A stretch of DNA of 64,000 nt from Phycisphaeraceae bacterium (GTDB taxonomy: Bacteria > Planctomycetota > Phycisphaerae > Phycisphaerales > SM1A02): NCBI GenBank assembly GCA_004213555.1, contig SHAP01000005.1, forward strand, positions 1-64,000, given 5' to 3'. How positions within the stretch are numbered: position 1 is the first letter of the stretch; each line of letters starts with the position of its first letter. The notes beneath the pieces were generated by a model, which had not been told where the DNA came from, searched no databases, and saw nothing but the letters and a program-made list of their open reading frames with translations. A program made the position numbers and the translations under genes. Below are positions 52,846-61,188 of the stretch, piece by piece.

Positions 52846-54210
52846 ATGGAGCCAGCACAGGTCCTTTTGGTAGACGATGACGTTGAGCACGCCGAAACCA
52901 TGGTTGATGCGTTACGACGACCCGGCCATATTTGCACCATGGTTCACTCTGCGGCGGATGCCGTGGATGAACTTCGTCACGGCGCCTTCGATGTGGTGGT
53001 GACTGATTTGGTGATGGAGTCCGAAACAGCCGGACTGGATGTTCTCCGCTTGGCCCAAGAGCATCAGCCCGACGCCACCACCATCATGGTGACCGCTCAC
53101 GGTGAGGTGGCGACAGCGAAGGCAGCCCTGCAAGGGGGCGCGTACGACTTCATTGAAAAGCCTCTCGATCTGGATGTTTTTCGCAACTTGGTGCAGCGGG
53201 CCGCTGAGACGTCCCAGTTGCGACAACAAAATCAAGGGTTGAAGGATGATCTTGATGCGGTGGATGACTTTCACGGCATTGTCGGGCAGTCCCAAGGGAT
53301 CCGTGAAGTGGTTGGGTCAATTCGACGTGTGGCCGCATCAAACCTCCCAGTCTTGATTACTGGTGAATCTGGAACTGGAAAAGAGCTGGTCGCCGCGGCC
53401 ATTCATTTGATGTCCTCACGGTCCCCCCATCGGTACGTCACTTTCAACGCCGCTGGCCAGTCCGAAAGTCTGTTGGAGGATGAATTGTTTGGCCACGTAC
53501 GTGGTGCGTACACCGGAGCCGAACGTGATCGTGAAGGGGTCTTTGAATATGCGGACAAGGGCACCTTGTTTCTCGATGAAATTGGTGACATGCCCATGGG
53601 GATGCAATCCCGGTTGCTCCGTGTTCTCGAGTCAGGCGAAATTGTTCGTTTGGGTGCGAACGACTCTCGGGAAACCGACGTTCGATTTGTCAGCGCAACC
53701 AACCGTGATCTGAAGCAGGATATCCAAGACGGTCATTTCCGAGAGGATTTGTACTATCGAATCCGCGGTACTGAAATTCATATCCCAGCGTTGCGTCAGC
53801 GTCGTGAAGACATACCTCTGCTGGTCCGCCATTTTGTGAGGAAGTGGGCTTCCGAGATTGGCCGCGGAGTTCCTCGGGTCGAAGATGCGACCATGCTTCG
53901 CCTGGTGGCATGGGACTGGCCAGGCAACGTGCGTGAGCTGGCCAATGCTGTGCAGCGAATGGTGGTCATGGCCGAAGGGGATCTTGGACTGCAAAGCCTT
54001 CCCGAAGAGATTCAGACGGCTGACATCGACGACGACGGCGGCGATCTGCAGCCTGGTTCATTGGCTGGTGTTGGACTGGCCCGGCTCGAAAAAGAGGCGA
54101 TACGACAGACCCTCGCCCTGACCAAGGGAAATCGGGAGCAAACAGCCAAGTTGCTTGGTTTGGGCGAAAGAACGCTGTATCGCAAGCTGAAGGAATATGG
54201 ACTGCGATAG
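52846..54210 (+). CDS. Orphan sigma-54-dependent response regulator (NtrC type)
   Basis: 454 residues. Receiver domain (about 1-120) with the phosphorylatable Asp54 (VVVTDLVME) and the DDD acidic pocket at 10-12; an AAA+ domain with Walker A GESGTGKEL, the sigma-54 contact loop reading GAYTGAERD (Tyr for the usual Phe) and Walker B LFLDEIGDMP; and a C-terminal Fis-type helix-turn-helix (NREQTAKLLGLGERTLYRKL). When phosphorylated it should drive sigma-54 promoters. No histidine kinase lies nearby. A TTG at 52840 is possible, but the -10 (TAGAAT, 52834-52839) points to ATG 52846. Confidence 0.95.
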   Translation: MEPAQVLLVDDDVEHAETMVDALRRPGHICTMVHSAADAVDELRHGAFDVVVTDLVMESETAGLDVLRLAQEHQPDATTIMVTAHGEVATAKAALQGGAYDFIEKPLDLDVFRNLVQRAAETSQLRQQNQGLKDDLDAVDDFHGIVGQSQGIREVVGSIRRVAASNLPVLITGESGTGKELVAAAIHLMSSRSPHRYVTFNAAGQSESLLEDELFGHVRGAYTGAERDREGVFEYADKGTLFLDEIGDMPMGMQSRLLRVLESGEIVRLGANDSRETDVRFVSATNRDLKQDIQDGHFREDLYYRIRGTEIHIPALRQRREDIPLLVRHFVRKWASEIGRGVPRVEDATMLRLVAWDWPGNVRELANAVQRMVVMAEGDLGLQSLPEEIQTADIDDDGGDLQPGSLAGVGLARLEKEAIRQTLALTKGNREQTAKLLGLGERTLYRKLKEYGLR

Positions 54211-54221
54211 GCGGTCGCTGC

Positions 54222-54650
54222 TCAGTTGGGCATGCGGTAAAAAGCTGCTTCGTACTTCCACCAGTGGTTGGTTCTGGATTCAGGTATGTATTGGTAATCG
54301 GTTTGAGTGGTTGTGACTTGTGCGTTGACATCACCCACGATGGTGGTGGTCGTGTTGGAAGTGACGGGCTGCACGCGGGTGGTGAGATTGGTTGTTGAGT
54401 TCAGGTAGTTTTTGGACCAAACCACAGCGGTAGCGCCAATCTCTTTGGCTGCAGCGATCGCTTCGTTATCTCCGACCACTTGCGTCGCAATAAAACCACT
54501 TCGGCCAATCGGTGTTTGGCTTTTGGGGGCCTCCATCAAAACCACGGCTTGTGCAGTCGGTGAAAATCGAGCTCCGCTGTAGTTTTCTAGAAATGGATTG
54601 GCGCACCCCGAGAGAGCAGCCAATGTGCAAGCGGCCAGGAAAGTTCTCAT
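54222..54650 (-). CDS. Small lipoprotein of unknown function
   Basis: 142 residues. Lipoprotein signal MRTFLAACTLAALSGCANPF with lipobox LSGC. The rest is a small alpha+beta domain with a Thr-rich stretch (LNSTTNLTTRVQPVTSNTT). ATG 54650 overlaps the glyS stop as ATGA, so it ends the six-gene operon. It converges on the response regulator gene with an 11-base gap. The family is not recognised. Confidence 0.75.
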   Translation of the reverse strand: MRTFLAACTLAALSGCANPFLENYSGARFSPTAQAVVLMEAPKSQTPIGRSGFIATQVVGDNEAIAAAKEIGATAVVWSKNYLNSTTNLTTRVQPVTSNTTTTIVGDVNAQVTTTQTDYQYIPESRTNHWWKYEAAFYRMPN

Positions 54651-56164
54651 CCGAGTTGATCCTCCAAGAAGTTTCCGATCTGATCCTTATTGACCGTCTC
54701 TTGGGCGAGGGTGTCGCGGTGACGCACCGTGACGTTCCCTGTTTCTAAAGTGCCGGCGTCTACTGTGAAGCAGAACGGGGTGCCGGCTTCATCCATTCGA
54801 GCGTACCGCTTGCCGATGGACTGTTTTGGGTCGTATTCCATTCGGTATTTGCCACGCAGGTCACGGTGGATTGCGGATGCAATATCCGGAAGACCGTCCT
54901 TGTTCACCAAGGGGAAGATGCCTGCTTTGATTGGAGCCACCCGAGGATGAAACTTCATGAAGACGCCGGAGGGTCGATCAGAATCTTCGGTGTAAGCCTC
55001 GCAAAGGACAGCAAGCACGCCTCGGGAAAGTCCTGCCGAGGGCTCAATAACGTGGGGCAGATACCTTTCGTTTCGCTCTTGGTCGAAGTATTCCAGCTTC
55101 GCTCCAGCGTGTTGAGCATGCTGTGAAAGGTCAAAGTTTGATCGGTGGGCCACGCCCTCCAGTTCCCCGTAACCCGGAGCAGTGAAGGGGAACCGGTATT
55201 CAACATCGAAGGTTCCACATCCATCCTTGGCATAGTGGGCCAATTCATCAGCATCATGGGATCTGAGCAACAGGTTGTCGCTTTTCACCCCAATCGTGCC
55301 CCACCAGTTCTTTCGGGTCTCACACCAAAATTCATACCACTTCGGTGCGTCGTCGCCATGGCAGAAAAATTCGAGCTCCATTTGTTCAAACTCGCGAGAA
55401 CGGAAAATGAAGTTTCGCGGCGTGACTTCGTTTCGGAATGCTTTGCCAATCTGGGCAATACCAAATGGCACCCGTACCCTTGAGGTGTCACACACATTTT
55501 TAAAATTGAGGAAGATGCCTTGTGCTGTTTCGGGTCGGAGATAGGCCGCCGCGTCCTCGTCTTGAAGTGCACCGACGTAGGTCTTGAACATCAGGTTGAA
55601 TTGACGTGGCTCGGTCAAGGTTCCCGCTTCTTTGGCATCGGGTCCAACGGCGATGGCGAGTTGCGATGGTGACAGGGAGTCGATACTGCAGACTTCAAGA
55701 TCTTCGTCGCCGAGCTCGGCTTTGATGTACTTCTCCAACCTTTTTCGTGCCTTGCCCAGAGAGCTTTCGTCTCCGCTGACGAAGGCGAAAATTTGGCCGG
55801 TGGATTGTCCCTTTTGACTTAGGAAGCCAAGGTGGTCTGCTCGGTAGCGGGCTTTGGATTCCCGGCAGTCCACCATGGGATCGTTGAAGCCCCCAACGTG
55901 GCCAGATGCCTCCCACACGCGAGGGTTCTGAATGATTGAAGAATCGAGACCAACGATCGATACCGGATGTCCATCGGGGCCGTCCGGTGGGCATTCGACC
56001 ATGTCGTGCCACCACGCGTCGCGCACATTGTTCTTCAGGGCTGTCCCCAGAGGGCCGTAATCCCAGAATCCATTCAGGCCGCCGTAAATTTCACTGGCAG
56101 GAAAGATGAAGCCGCGTCTTTTGCAAAGACTGACGATGGCTTCCATGGTGGCGGTATCAGGCAT
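54647..56164 (-). CDS. glyS: Glycyl-tRNA synthetase, dimeric type
   Basis: 505 residues. Charges tRNA-Gly. This is the single-chain, alpha-2 class II form shared with archaea and eukaryotes, not the bacterial alpha/beta form. N-terminal CKRRGFIFPASEIYGGLNGFWDYGPLGTALKNN, the motif 2 region FRNEVTPRNFIFRSREFEQMELEFF, VEPSAGLSRGVLAVLCEAY for motif 3, and a C-terminal anticodon-binding domain (VAPIKAGIFPL). ATG 56164 has CTGGAG six bases upstream and overlaps the FMN reductase gene by eight bases. Confidence 0.95.
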   Translation of the reverse strand: MPDTATMEAIVSLCKRRGFIFPASEIYGGLNGFWDYGPLGTALKNNVRDAWWHDMVECPPDGPDGHPVSIVGLDSSIIQNPRVWEASGHVGGFNDPMVDCRESKARYRADHLGFLSQKGQSTGQIFAFVSGDESSLGKARKRLEKYIKAELGDEDLEVCSIDSLSPSQLAIAVGPDAKEAGTLTEPRQFNLMFKTYVGALQDEDAAAYLRPETAQGIFLNFKNVCDTSRVRVPFGIAQIGKAFRNEVTPRNFIFRSREFEQMELEFFCHGDDAPKWYEFWCETRKNWWGTIGVKSDNLLLRSHDADELAHYAKDGCGTFDVEYRFPFTAPGYGELEGVAHRSNFDLSQHAQHAGAKLEYFDQERNERYLPHVIEPSAGLSRGVLAVLCEAYTEDSDRPSGVFMKFHPRVAPIKAGIFPLVNKDGLPDIASAIHRDLRGKYRMEYDPKQSIGKRYARMDEAGTPFCFTVDAGTLETGNVTVRHRDTLAQETVNKDQIGNFLEDQLG

Positions 56165-56693
56165 GATGATCTCCAGCACGCACGCGTCGGGTCAGGGTGG
56201 TCCAAGCCGATATGAAATTGTCGAGCCGTTCTTGGACGTCCGAGTCGACGAGTGCATCATCGACGAAGCTGGCTCCCGTCGTGTAAACAAAATTTGGGCA
56301 AACCACAGCGCCAAAATCGAGAAGCATTGGCGTGGTCAAGCTCGCGACACAGGGGAGGGATCCTGGCCCGCCCCCTACGGCAGCGAAGGCCACCACTTTG
56401 CCTTCAAACGCGGCTCTGCCTGACCATTCCACGGCATTTTTGGTTGCCGCTGGTGCGAGATAGTTGTAAATCCCAAAAGTGATGAGGACCCCATCGGTTC
56501 CCATAACCGCTCTGCGAAGTCGATCCACACGCTCATCCGCGGCTGGTCCGCCGTCGCATAAAGGGAGTCCTTCGGTTTGCAAATCCATCCAACTTGACTC
56601 ATGAACGTCAGGAAGACGATCAAACGCTGCTCGTGCAAGGATTCTGGATCGACTGCTTGGAGACATCGAAGTGGACAGCACGAGTAATTTCAT
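56157..56693 (-). CDS. NADPH-dependent FMN reductase-family flavoprotein
   Basis: 178 residues with a flavodoxin-like fold: LVLSTSMSPSSRSRILARAA for the first FMN loop, LITFGIYNYLAPAATKNAVEW for the ring-stacking loop and VVAFAAVGGGPGSLPCVASL. Reduces FMN or other electron acceptors with NAD(P)H. ATG 56693 overlaps the pdxA stop as ATGA. In this operon it could support vitamin B6 or redox chemistry, but this is inference. Confidence 0.85.
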   Translation of the reverse strand: MKLLVLSTSMSPSSRSRILARAAFDRLPDVHESSWMDLQTEGLPLCDGGPAADERVDRLRRAVMGTDGVLITFGIYNYLAPAATKNAVEWSGRAAFEGKVVAFAAVGGGPGSLPCVASLTTPMLLDFGAVVCPNFVYTTGASFVDDALVDSDVQERLDNFISAWTTLTRRVRAGDHHA

Positions 56694-57724
56694 GGTGAGG
56701 TTCCAACAGGAATGAGATCAAGGGCCAGTTCGATGGCCCTCTTCATGCTTGAATCATCGGCCTTGCCAAGCCCAGCGATATCAAATGCAGTCCCGTGGTC
56801 GGGACTGGTTCGAACCACGGGAAGCCCGAGGGTGAGGTTGACCGCGCCCTCGGGGGCAACAAGTTTTGCGGGGATCAATCCTTGATCGTGATACATCGCT
56901 ACGACCACATCATGCCTGCCAGCAAGAGCACTCTTCCAAACCGTGTCTCCAGGCCAAGGGCCAGTGATTTGGGTGCCGCCGTCGTTGCCATATTGGCCTT
57001 GAGCCAGCTCGATCGCTGGTTGGATGATGCGTTCTTCTTCATCTCCGAGCACGCCGCCTTCCCCAGCATGGGGATTGATGCCACACACTGCAATTCGTGG
57101 TGCTGAGAGCCCAAATTGACGGGCAAACTGAACCCCAAGCCCAATGCAATCATGCACTCGACCAATGGAGAGCGTTTCGCAAACGGTTTCCAAGGGTTGG
57201 TGGCAGGTGGCCAAAACGATTTTCAGTCTTCCGGCCACAAAGCCCATGGCATGTGGCTTTGCTTGGCACCGATGGGCCAACAATTCTGTGTGTCCGGGCC
57301 ATTGGTATCCGGCCAGACGCCAACTCGATTTGGCGATCGGAGCGGTCACCATGGCGTCGGCGTGCCGAGCATGGTTGCTGGGTCGCAGGGTGTCTGCGAC
57401 TGCTCGTTCGACCCACTGCTTGCTGAGATGCCCCCCTGCTTCGCTGGGACCCGGCTGCCCGGTGACACCGTTTGGGAGGGGTTCATCAATAAGCACGGCG
57501 GGATGGGAAAAGCCGTGCTCTTGCCGTTCCCCATCAAAGTCAACGCGGTACCACCAGGGTTCAATGCCTCGATTTTCTGCGGCTTCCAGCATCGGCTGGC
57601 TGCTGCCATGAATGATCCACTGGGCCGCCCCGCGCAATGTTGGATCGGCCAACGCGGCGACCACCACCTCTGGACCTATCCCAAAGGGGTCGCCAAGACT
57701 GATGGCAATACGCGGCACTGGCAT
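56690..57724 (-). CDS. pdxA: 4-hydroxythreonine-4-phosphate dehydrogenase
   Basis: 344 residues. Oxidises 4-phospho-hydroxy-threonine in the DXP-dependent vitamin B6 pathway, using NAD and zinc. Motifs: ISLGDPFGIGPEVVVAAL, MVTAPIAKSSW, PGHTELLAHRC (His ligand), CGINPHAGEGGVLGDEE, VVVAMYHDQGLIPAKLV, and LTLGLPVVRTSPDHGTAFDI. The start is ATG 57724, sharing its A with the previous stop (TGATG). pdxJ, the partner gene, is not in the window. Confidence 0.95.
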   Translation of the reverse strand: MPVPRIAISLGDPFGIGPEVVVAALADPTLRGAAQWIIHGSSQPMLEAAENRGIEPWWYRVDFDGERQEHGFSHPAVLIDEPLPNGVTGQPGPSEAGGHLSKQWVERAVADTLRPSNHARHADAMVTAPIAKSSWRLAGYQWPGHTELLAHRCQAKPHAMGFVAGRLKIVLATCHQPLETVCETLSIGRVHDCIGLGVQFARQFGLSAPRIAVCGINPHAGEGGVLGDEEERIIQPAIELAQGQYGNDGGTQITGPWPGDTVWKSALAGRHDVVVAMYHDQGLIPAKLVAPEGAVNLTLGLPVVRTSPDHGTAFDIAGLGKADDSSMKRAIELALDLIPVGTSP

Positions 57725-58518
57725 CAGTTCATCTTAGGTTGGAGGAGGGGCAGACCTCCAAGCAGACGTTGGGCAATTGTCTGGGGGTTGTGTCGTTCGG
57801 TCAGCAAGGCAGACCATGCTTGAGCGTGGGACAGCCGCAGTGTGTGGTTTTCCAGCAGCTGACGACTCTTCGTCCGCCAATCATCGATGGCCCCATGGTC
57901 GAACGGCTCGTCGTTGCATACTCCAGGGCCGATGATTGCGACGCCGCACAAGGCGGCACGGAGGGCGGGCAGGTCATCGGCGGGTCGGTCGCTCAGGATC
58001 AGATCCAAGGCGTGCAGATGCGAACGACTTTCATGGGTCGAATGAAGTGTGATGTCGGCTTGGCACTTTTGGTCCGTGAGGTCTACGAGCAGCAAATCCA
58101 ACTCTTCGGCCACCAACTGCGCGGCTCTTTGCGTGGTCGTGTCAGAACTGCAGATCCCCAAGGCTTGGGGAGGATGCTGGGCGGCCCCGGGGGTCGGGAG
58201 GAGAGGTATTGGAATTCCGGGCTCCACTTCAGATTTGGGAGACCATGAACGAAAATCTCGTCTTGCTTGCTTCAGAAGGATGTGGGCACGGGGCCCGGCC
58301 GCAATGACGATGTCCGACGGCAAATCGATCAGTCGCTTGAGATTTCTTCGGGCGGGCAAGTCAAAGAATGACGGTTGAAAATCCATCGCTTTGGATTCTT
58401 GAACCAAGTCGGTTTGGCACCCTTCAGCCTCGAAAGCGACTTTGATGTGTTCGATGGCGAGGGGGGCGACATTGTGGAATGTGGCGTCTTCGACCAGAAG
58501 CACTCGCGGAGTGCTCAT
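57724..58518 (-). CDS. Cytoplasmic protein of unknown function in the pdxA operon
   Basis: 264 residues without a signal peptide. The Rossmann-like start PRVLLVEDATFHNVAPLAIEH suggests a nucleotide- or sugar-nucleotide-related fold, as in some glycosyltransferases, and the middle has DIVIAAGPRAHILLKQARRD. No catalytic motif can be named. ATG 58518 overlaps the DUF971 stop as ATGA. Its tight coupling to pdxA and DUF971 suggests it is a real part of the operon, but the function is unknown. Confidence 0.7.
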   Translation of the reverse strand: MSTPRVLLVEDATFHNVAPLAIEHIKVAFEAEGCQTDLVQESKAMDFQPSFFDLPARRNLKRLIDLPSDIVIAAGPRAHILLKQARRDFRSWSPKSEVEPGIPIPLLPTPGAAQHPPQALGICSSDTTTQRAAQLVAEELDLLLVDLTDQKCQADITLHSTHESRSHLHALDLILSDRPADDLPALRAALCGVAIIGPGVCNDEPFDHGAIDDWRTKSRQLLENHTLRLSHAQAWSALLTERHNPQTIAQRLLGGLPLLQPKMN

Positions 58519-58835
58519 GATGGTTCCTGAGCGGTTGGCTCGACCAAATGAAGCAGGTAGTCCCAGGTGTAAATCCCGGTGTCATGGCCATCCGAAAAGC
58601 GAATTCTTAGGGCGTAGTTTCCCACAAGTTCGGCATCTTCCGCCCGAAGTTCTCCCCCTCCAGAGTTTGGAAGCACGGCCAATGGGTTGCTTGCCATTTC
58701 TTCACGGAGCTTTTTGGTCTCGGCGGAGGGGCTCATCTTTCGCAAAAGAGCCACGGGGAGATAAGAAGTCCGCCCATCGCTCCATTCGATGCGAAGACCA
58801 CGATTGCGTTCCAGCTCCAAATGACGAGGCACCAT
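58515..58835 (-). CDS. DUF971-family protein
   Basis: 106 residues. The DUF971 domain is related to the N-terminal part of gamma-butyrobetaine hydroxylase: LRIEWSDGRTSYLPVALLRK, then ELVGNYALRIRFSDGHDTGIYTWDYL. DUF971 proteins are often linked to iron-sulfur cluster handling. It is the first gene of the six-gene operon. The start is uncertain: ATG 58835 or GTG 58832. A TAAGAT -10 ends eight bases before ATG 58835, and a GAGG lies very close to it. Confidence 0.8.
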   Translation of the reverse strand: MVPRHLELERNRGLRIEWSDGRTSYLPVALLRKMSPSAETKKLREEMASNPLAVLPNSGGGELRAEDAELVGNYALRIRFSDGHDTGIYTWDYLLHLVEPTAQEPS

Positions 58836-58876
58836 TGCCTCATATCTTACCGCGCTGGGGTAGCATCTATCCGTCC

Positions 58877-59686
58877 ATGTCAGAACCAGCCTCGCTTGAA
58901 CGTGCGGTGCGCCGCACCGGTGCCCCACTTTGTGTCGGGATTGATCCTGTTCGCAATCGCCTCCCTGCAGGAGACGATCTTCAGGTCATCCGGGACTTTG
59001 GCTTGCGGATCGTGGACCAATTGGCCCATCTGGTTCCGGCCGTCAAAATCCAGTCGGCCTGTTACGAGCGATTTGGCCCAGATGGCATCGCGGTGCGGGA
59101 CCAATTGGCCTTGCATGCCAGCCAAGCTGGGTTGATTGTCGTTCTTGATGCGAAACGGGGAGACATTGGAGTCTCCAGCGAACATTACGCCGCCTCCGCC
59201 TTCTCTCGACCGAACGCTCCGGCCGACTGGGTCACGATCAGCCCGTATCTCGGAGGTGATGGCATGCAACCGTTCCTCGAGCAGGGCGCTGCGTTCGCCT
59301 TGGTTCGGACAAGCAATCCGGGTGGGACGGCCTTGCAGACGCTTCCCCTTGAAGACGGGAGAACCGTGGCCCATGCGGTCGCGGACATGGTTCGGGAATT
59401 GGGCGAGGCATTCCTTGACACGGGATCCCAATGGAGCCGGTTGGGGGCCGTTGTGGGCGCGACCCATGCGGCAGAGATTGCCGAATTTCGTGCGCGAATG
59501 CCCAAGCAATGGTTTTTGATGCCCGGCGTCGGGGCACAAGGGGGCAGCGCTTCTGATGTGGCCGAGGCGTTTGTCGATGGCATGGGTGTCTTGGTGAATG
59601 CCAGCCGCAGCATTATCTATGCCAAAGATCCAGTTGAGGCCGCTCAAGAGCTGATTGAATCTTTGCGGGAAGTGGCATCCTCATGA
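58877..59686 (+). CDS. pyrF: Orotidine 5'-phosphate decarboxylase, subfamily 2
   Basis: 269 residues. Makes UMP from OMP, the last step of pyrimidine synthesis. The barrel has the family motifs VGIDPVRNRLP, VDQLAHLVPAVKIQSACYERF, the catalytic VLDAKRGDIG, and PWVTISPYLGGDGMQPF-type and FLMPGVGAQGG. The length and DAKRGD spacing fit subfamily 2. ATG 58877 lies 41 bases from the divergent DUF971 start and has no Shine-Dalgarno; a TAGCAT hexamer ends ten bases upstream. Its stop overlaps the next gene as ATGA. Confidence 0.95.
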   Translation: MSEPASLERAVRRTGAPLCVGIDPVRNRLPAGDDLQVIRDFGLRIVDQLAHLVPAVKIQSACYERFGPDGIAVRDQLALHASQAGLIVVLDAKRGDIGVSSEHYAASAFSRPNAPADWVTISPYLGGDGMQPFLEQGAAFALVRTSNPGGTALQTLPLEDGRTVAHAVADMVRELGEAFLDTGSQWSRLGAVVGATHAAEIAEFRARMPKQWFLMPGVGAQGGSASDVAEAFVDGMGVLVNASRSIIYAKDPVEAAQELIESLREVASS

Positions 59687-61188
59687 AGAGGTTCGGCACG
59701 ATTCTTCTTGTTGGCGCTGCCGTCTTGTTGCTGGTGCCTGCATTTTTGCGATCCAGCCCGATATCCCAACTCGGCCCAGGTGTGGTGGTGATGACACCTC
59801 ACAACGAACAAATTCGTTTTGAGCTTGGCTTGCGATTCAGCCAGTGGCACCAGCGTGAGTTCGGCACGGATGCCCATGTGGCTTGGAGTACCCCGGGAGG
59901 GACCAGCGAAATTCGCAAGTTGTTGCAAAGCCAATGGAAGGCGGCAGCGGGGGCCGGCATTCCATTCGGGGGTGACATCGATTTGGTGTTCGGCGGTGGG
60001 TCTTATGAGCATGGTGTCTTGGCCAAGCCCACCGAGGCCGATGATCCTGAGTCCACCATTTCTGTGCCCCACGGTTTTACGCAGGAGGAACTTTCGGCTT
60101 GGTTCCCCACCGACACCATTGCCGATGGACGTCTGTACGACGAAGAATCTTTTTGGATTGGTACGGCGCTGTCCAGCTTCGGGTTGATCTGGAATGAGGA
60201 TGAATTTGCTCAGCGAAAGCTCCCCCAACCAACCAACTGGTCCATGTTGGCCCATCCCCAACTTCGAGGCCGCGTGGCTTTTGTCAATCCAGCCATGAGC
60301 GGCTCAGTAACCACAGCGTTGCAGTCCATCCTCGAGCACCTTGGGTGGCAGGAGGGCTGGGCCCTCATCCGCAGGGCGTCGGCAAATGCCCGTTCGGTCA
60401 GTGGATCCTCCACTCGAGTTCCTGGCGATGTTGGGGCTGGGGAAGCCGCCATCGGTCCTTGTATTGATTTCTACGGTCGCGCACAGGTCGCTGCTTTGGA
60501 AGCCGCTGGTATCACAGGTCGTATTCGGTACCGAGATGCCACGGGGCAGACCGTCGTGGATGCCGACCCAATCTCATTGCTTCGAGGCGCACCAAACCCT
60601 GAATTGGCCAAACGGTTTATTCGATTTTGCTTAACGGTCGAAGCCCAGTCTCTTTGGCAACTGCCTCCCAGCGATCCTGATGGGCCTCAACGATTTGCAT
60701 TGCGTCGTCTGCCGATTCGAACCGAAGTGTACGAACACCTTGGCGACCGAATGCTGGATCGAGTTGACCCCTTTTCTGACGCAAAAGCAGCGGTGCATCC
60801 AAACCGCGCGGCCCGCGCGTTCATCGTCCCGTTGTTTGTTGCCATGGCCATGGACCATCGTGACGAACTGCGTGAAGCTTGGAACGCCATTGTTGAGCAT
60901 CCGTCCTACCCCTCCTCAGACGCGGTGGTGATGGCCGGGGATGTTCAAGACCCGGAGTTGCGTTTGATGCTTGAACGATTTGATGCGTTGCCATCGGTGC
61001 CCATGCCCAATGGCACTGTGGCCGATCTCAACGATTCCACCGTCCTGCCCGCCGTGAAGGCAGGCTGGCTTCGCGACGGGTTTCAATCGATGGACTGGTG
61101 GGACGTCGAATCGACGGGGACCCTTGCCTTGCAAGCCCGGGCATCTGCTTTTTTCCTGAATCAGTACCAAAAGGTGGTCGGCCCTTGA
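59683..61188 (+). CDS. Membrane-anchored ABC-type solute-binding protein without a partner
   Basis: 501 residues. An N-terminal membrane anchor or signal (TILLVGAAVLLLVPAFL), then the two-lobed fold of iron/phosphonate-like binding proteins (GPGVVVMTPHNEQIRFELG, DIDLVFGGGSYEHG, and FIRFCLTVEAQSLWQLPP). No permease or ATPase gene is near. It overlaps pyrF (ATGA) and pyk (TTGA) at its two ends, so all three are made from one message. Its ligand is unknown. Confidence 0.8.
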   Translation: MKRFGTILLVGAAVLLLVPAFLRSSPISQLGPGVVVMTPHNEQIRFELGLRFSQWHQREFGTDAHVAWSTPGGTSEIRKLLQSQWKAAAGAGIPFGGDIDLVFGGGSYEHGVLAKPTEADDPESTISVPHGFTQEELSAWFPTDTIADGRLYDEESFWIGTALSSFGLIWNEDEFAQRKLPQPTNWSMLAHPQLRGRVAFVNPAMSGSVTTALQSILEHLGWQEGWALIRRASANARSVSGSSTRVPGDVGAGEAAIGPCIDFYGRAQVAALEAAGITGRIRYRDATGQTVVDADPISLLRGAPNPELAKRFIRFCLTVEAQSLWQLPPSDPDGPQRFALRRLPIRTEVYEHLGDRMLDRVDPFSDAKAAVHPNRAARAFIVPLFVAMAMDHRDELREAWNAIVEHPSYPSSDAVVMAGDVQDPELRLMLERFDALPSVPMPNGTVADLNDSTVLPAVKAGWLRDGFQSMDWWDVESTGTLALQARASAFFLNQYQKVVGP

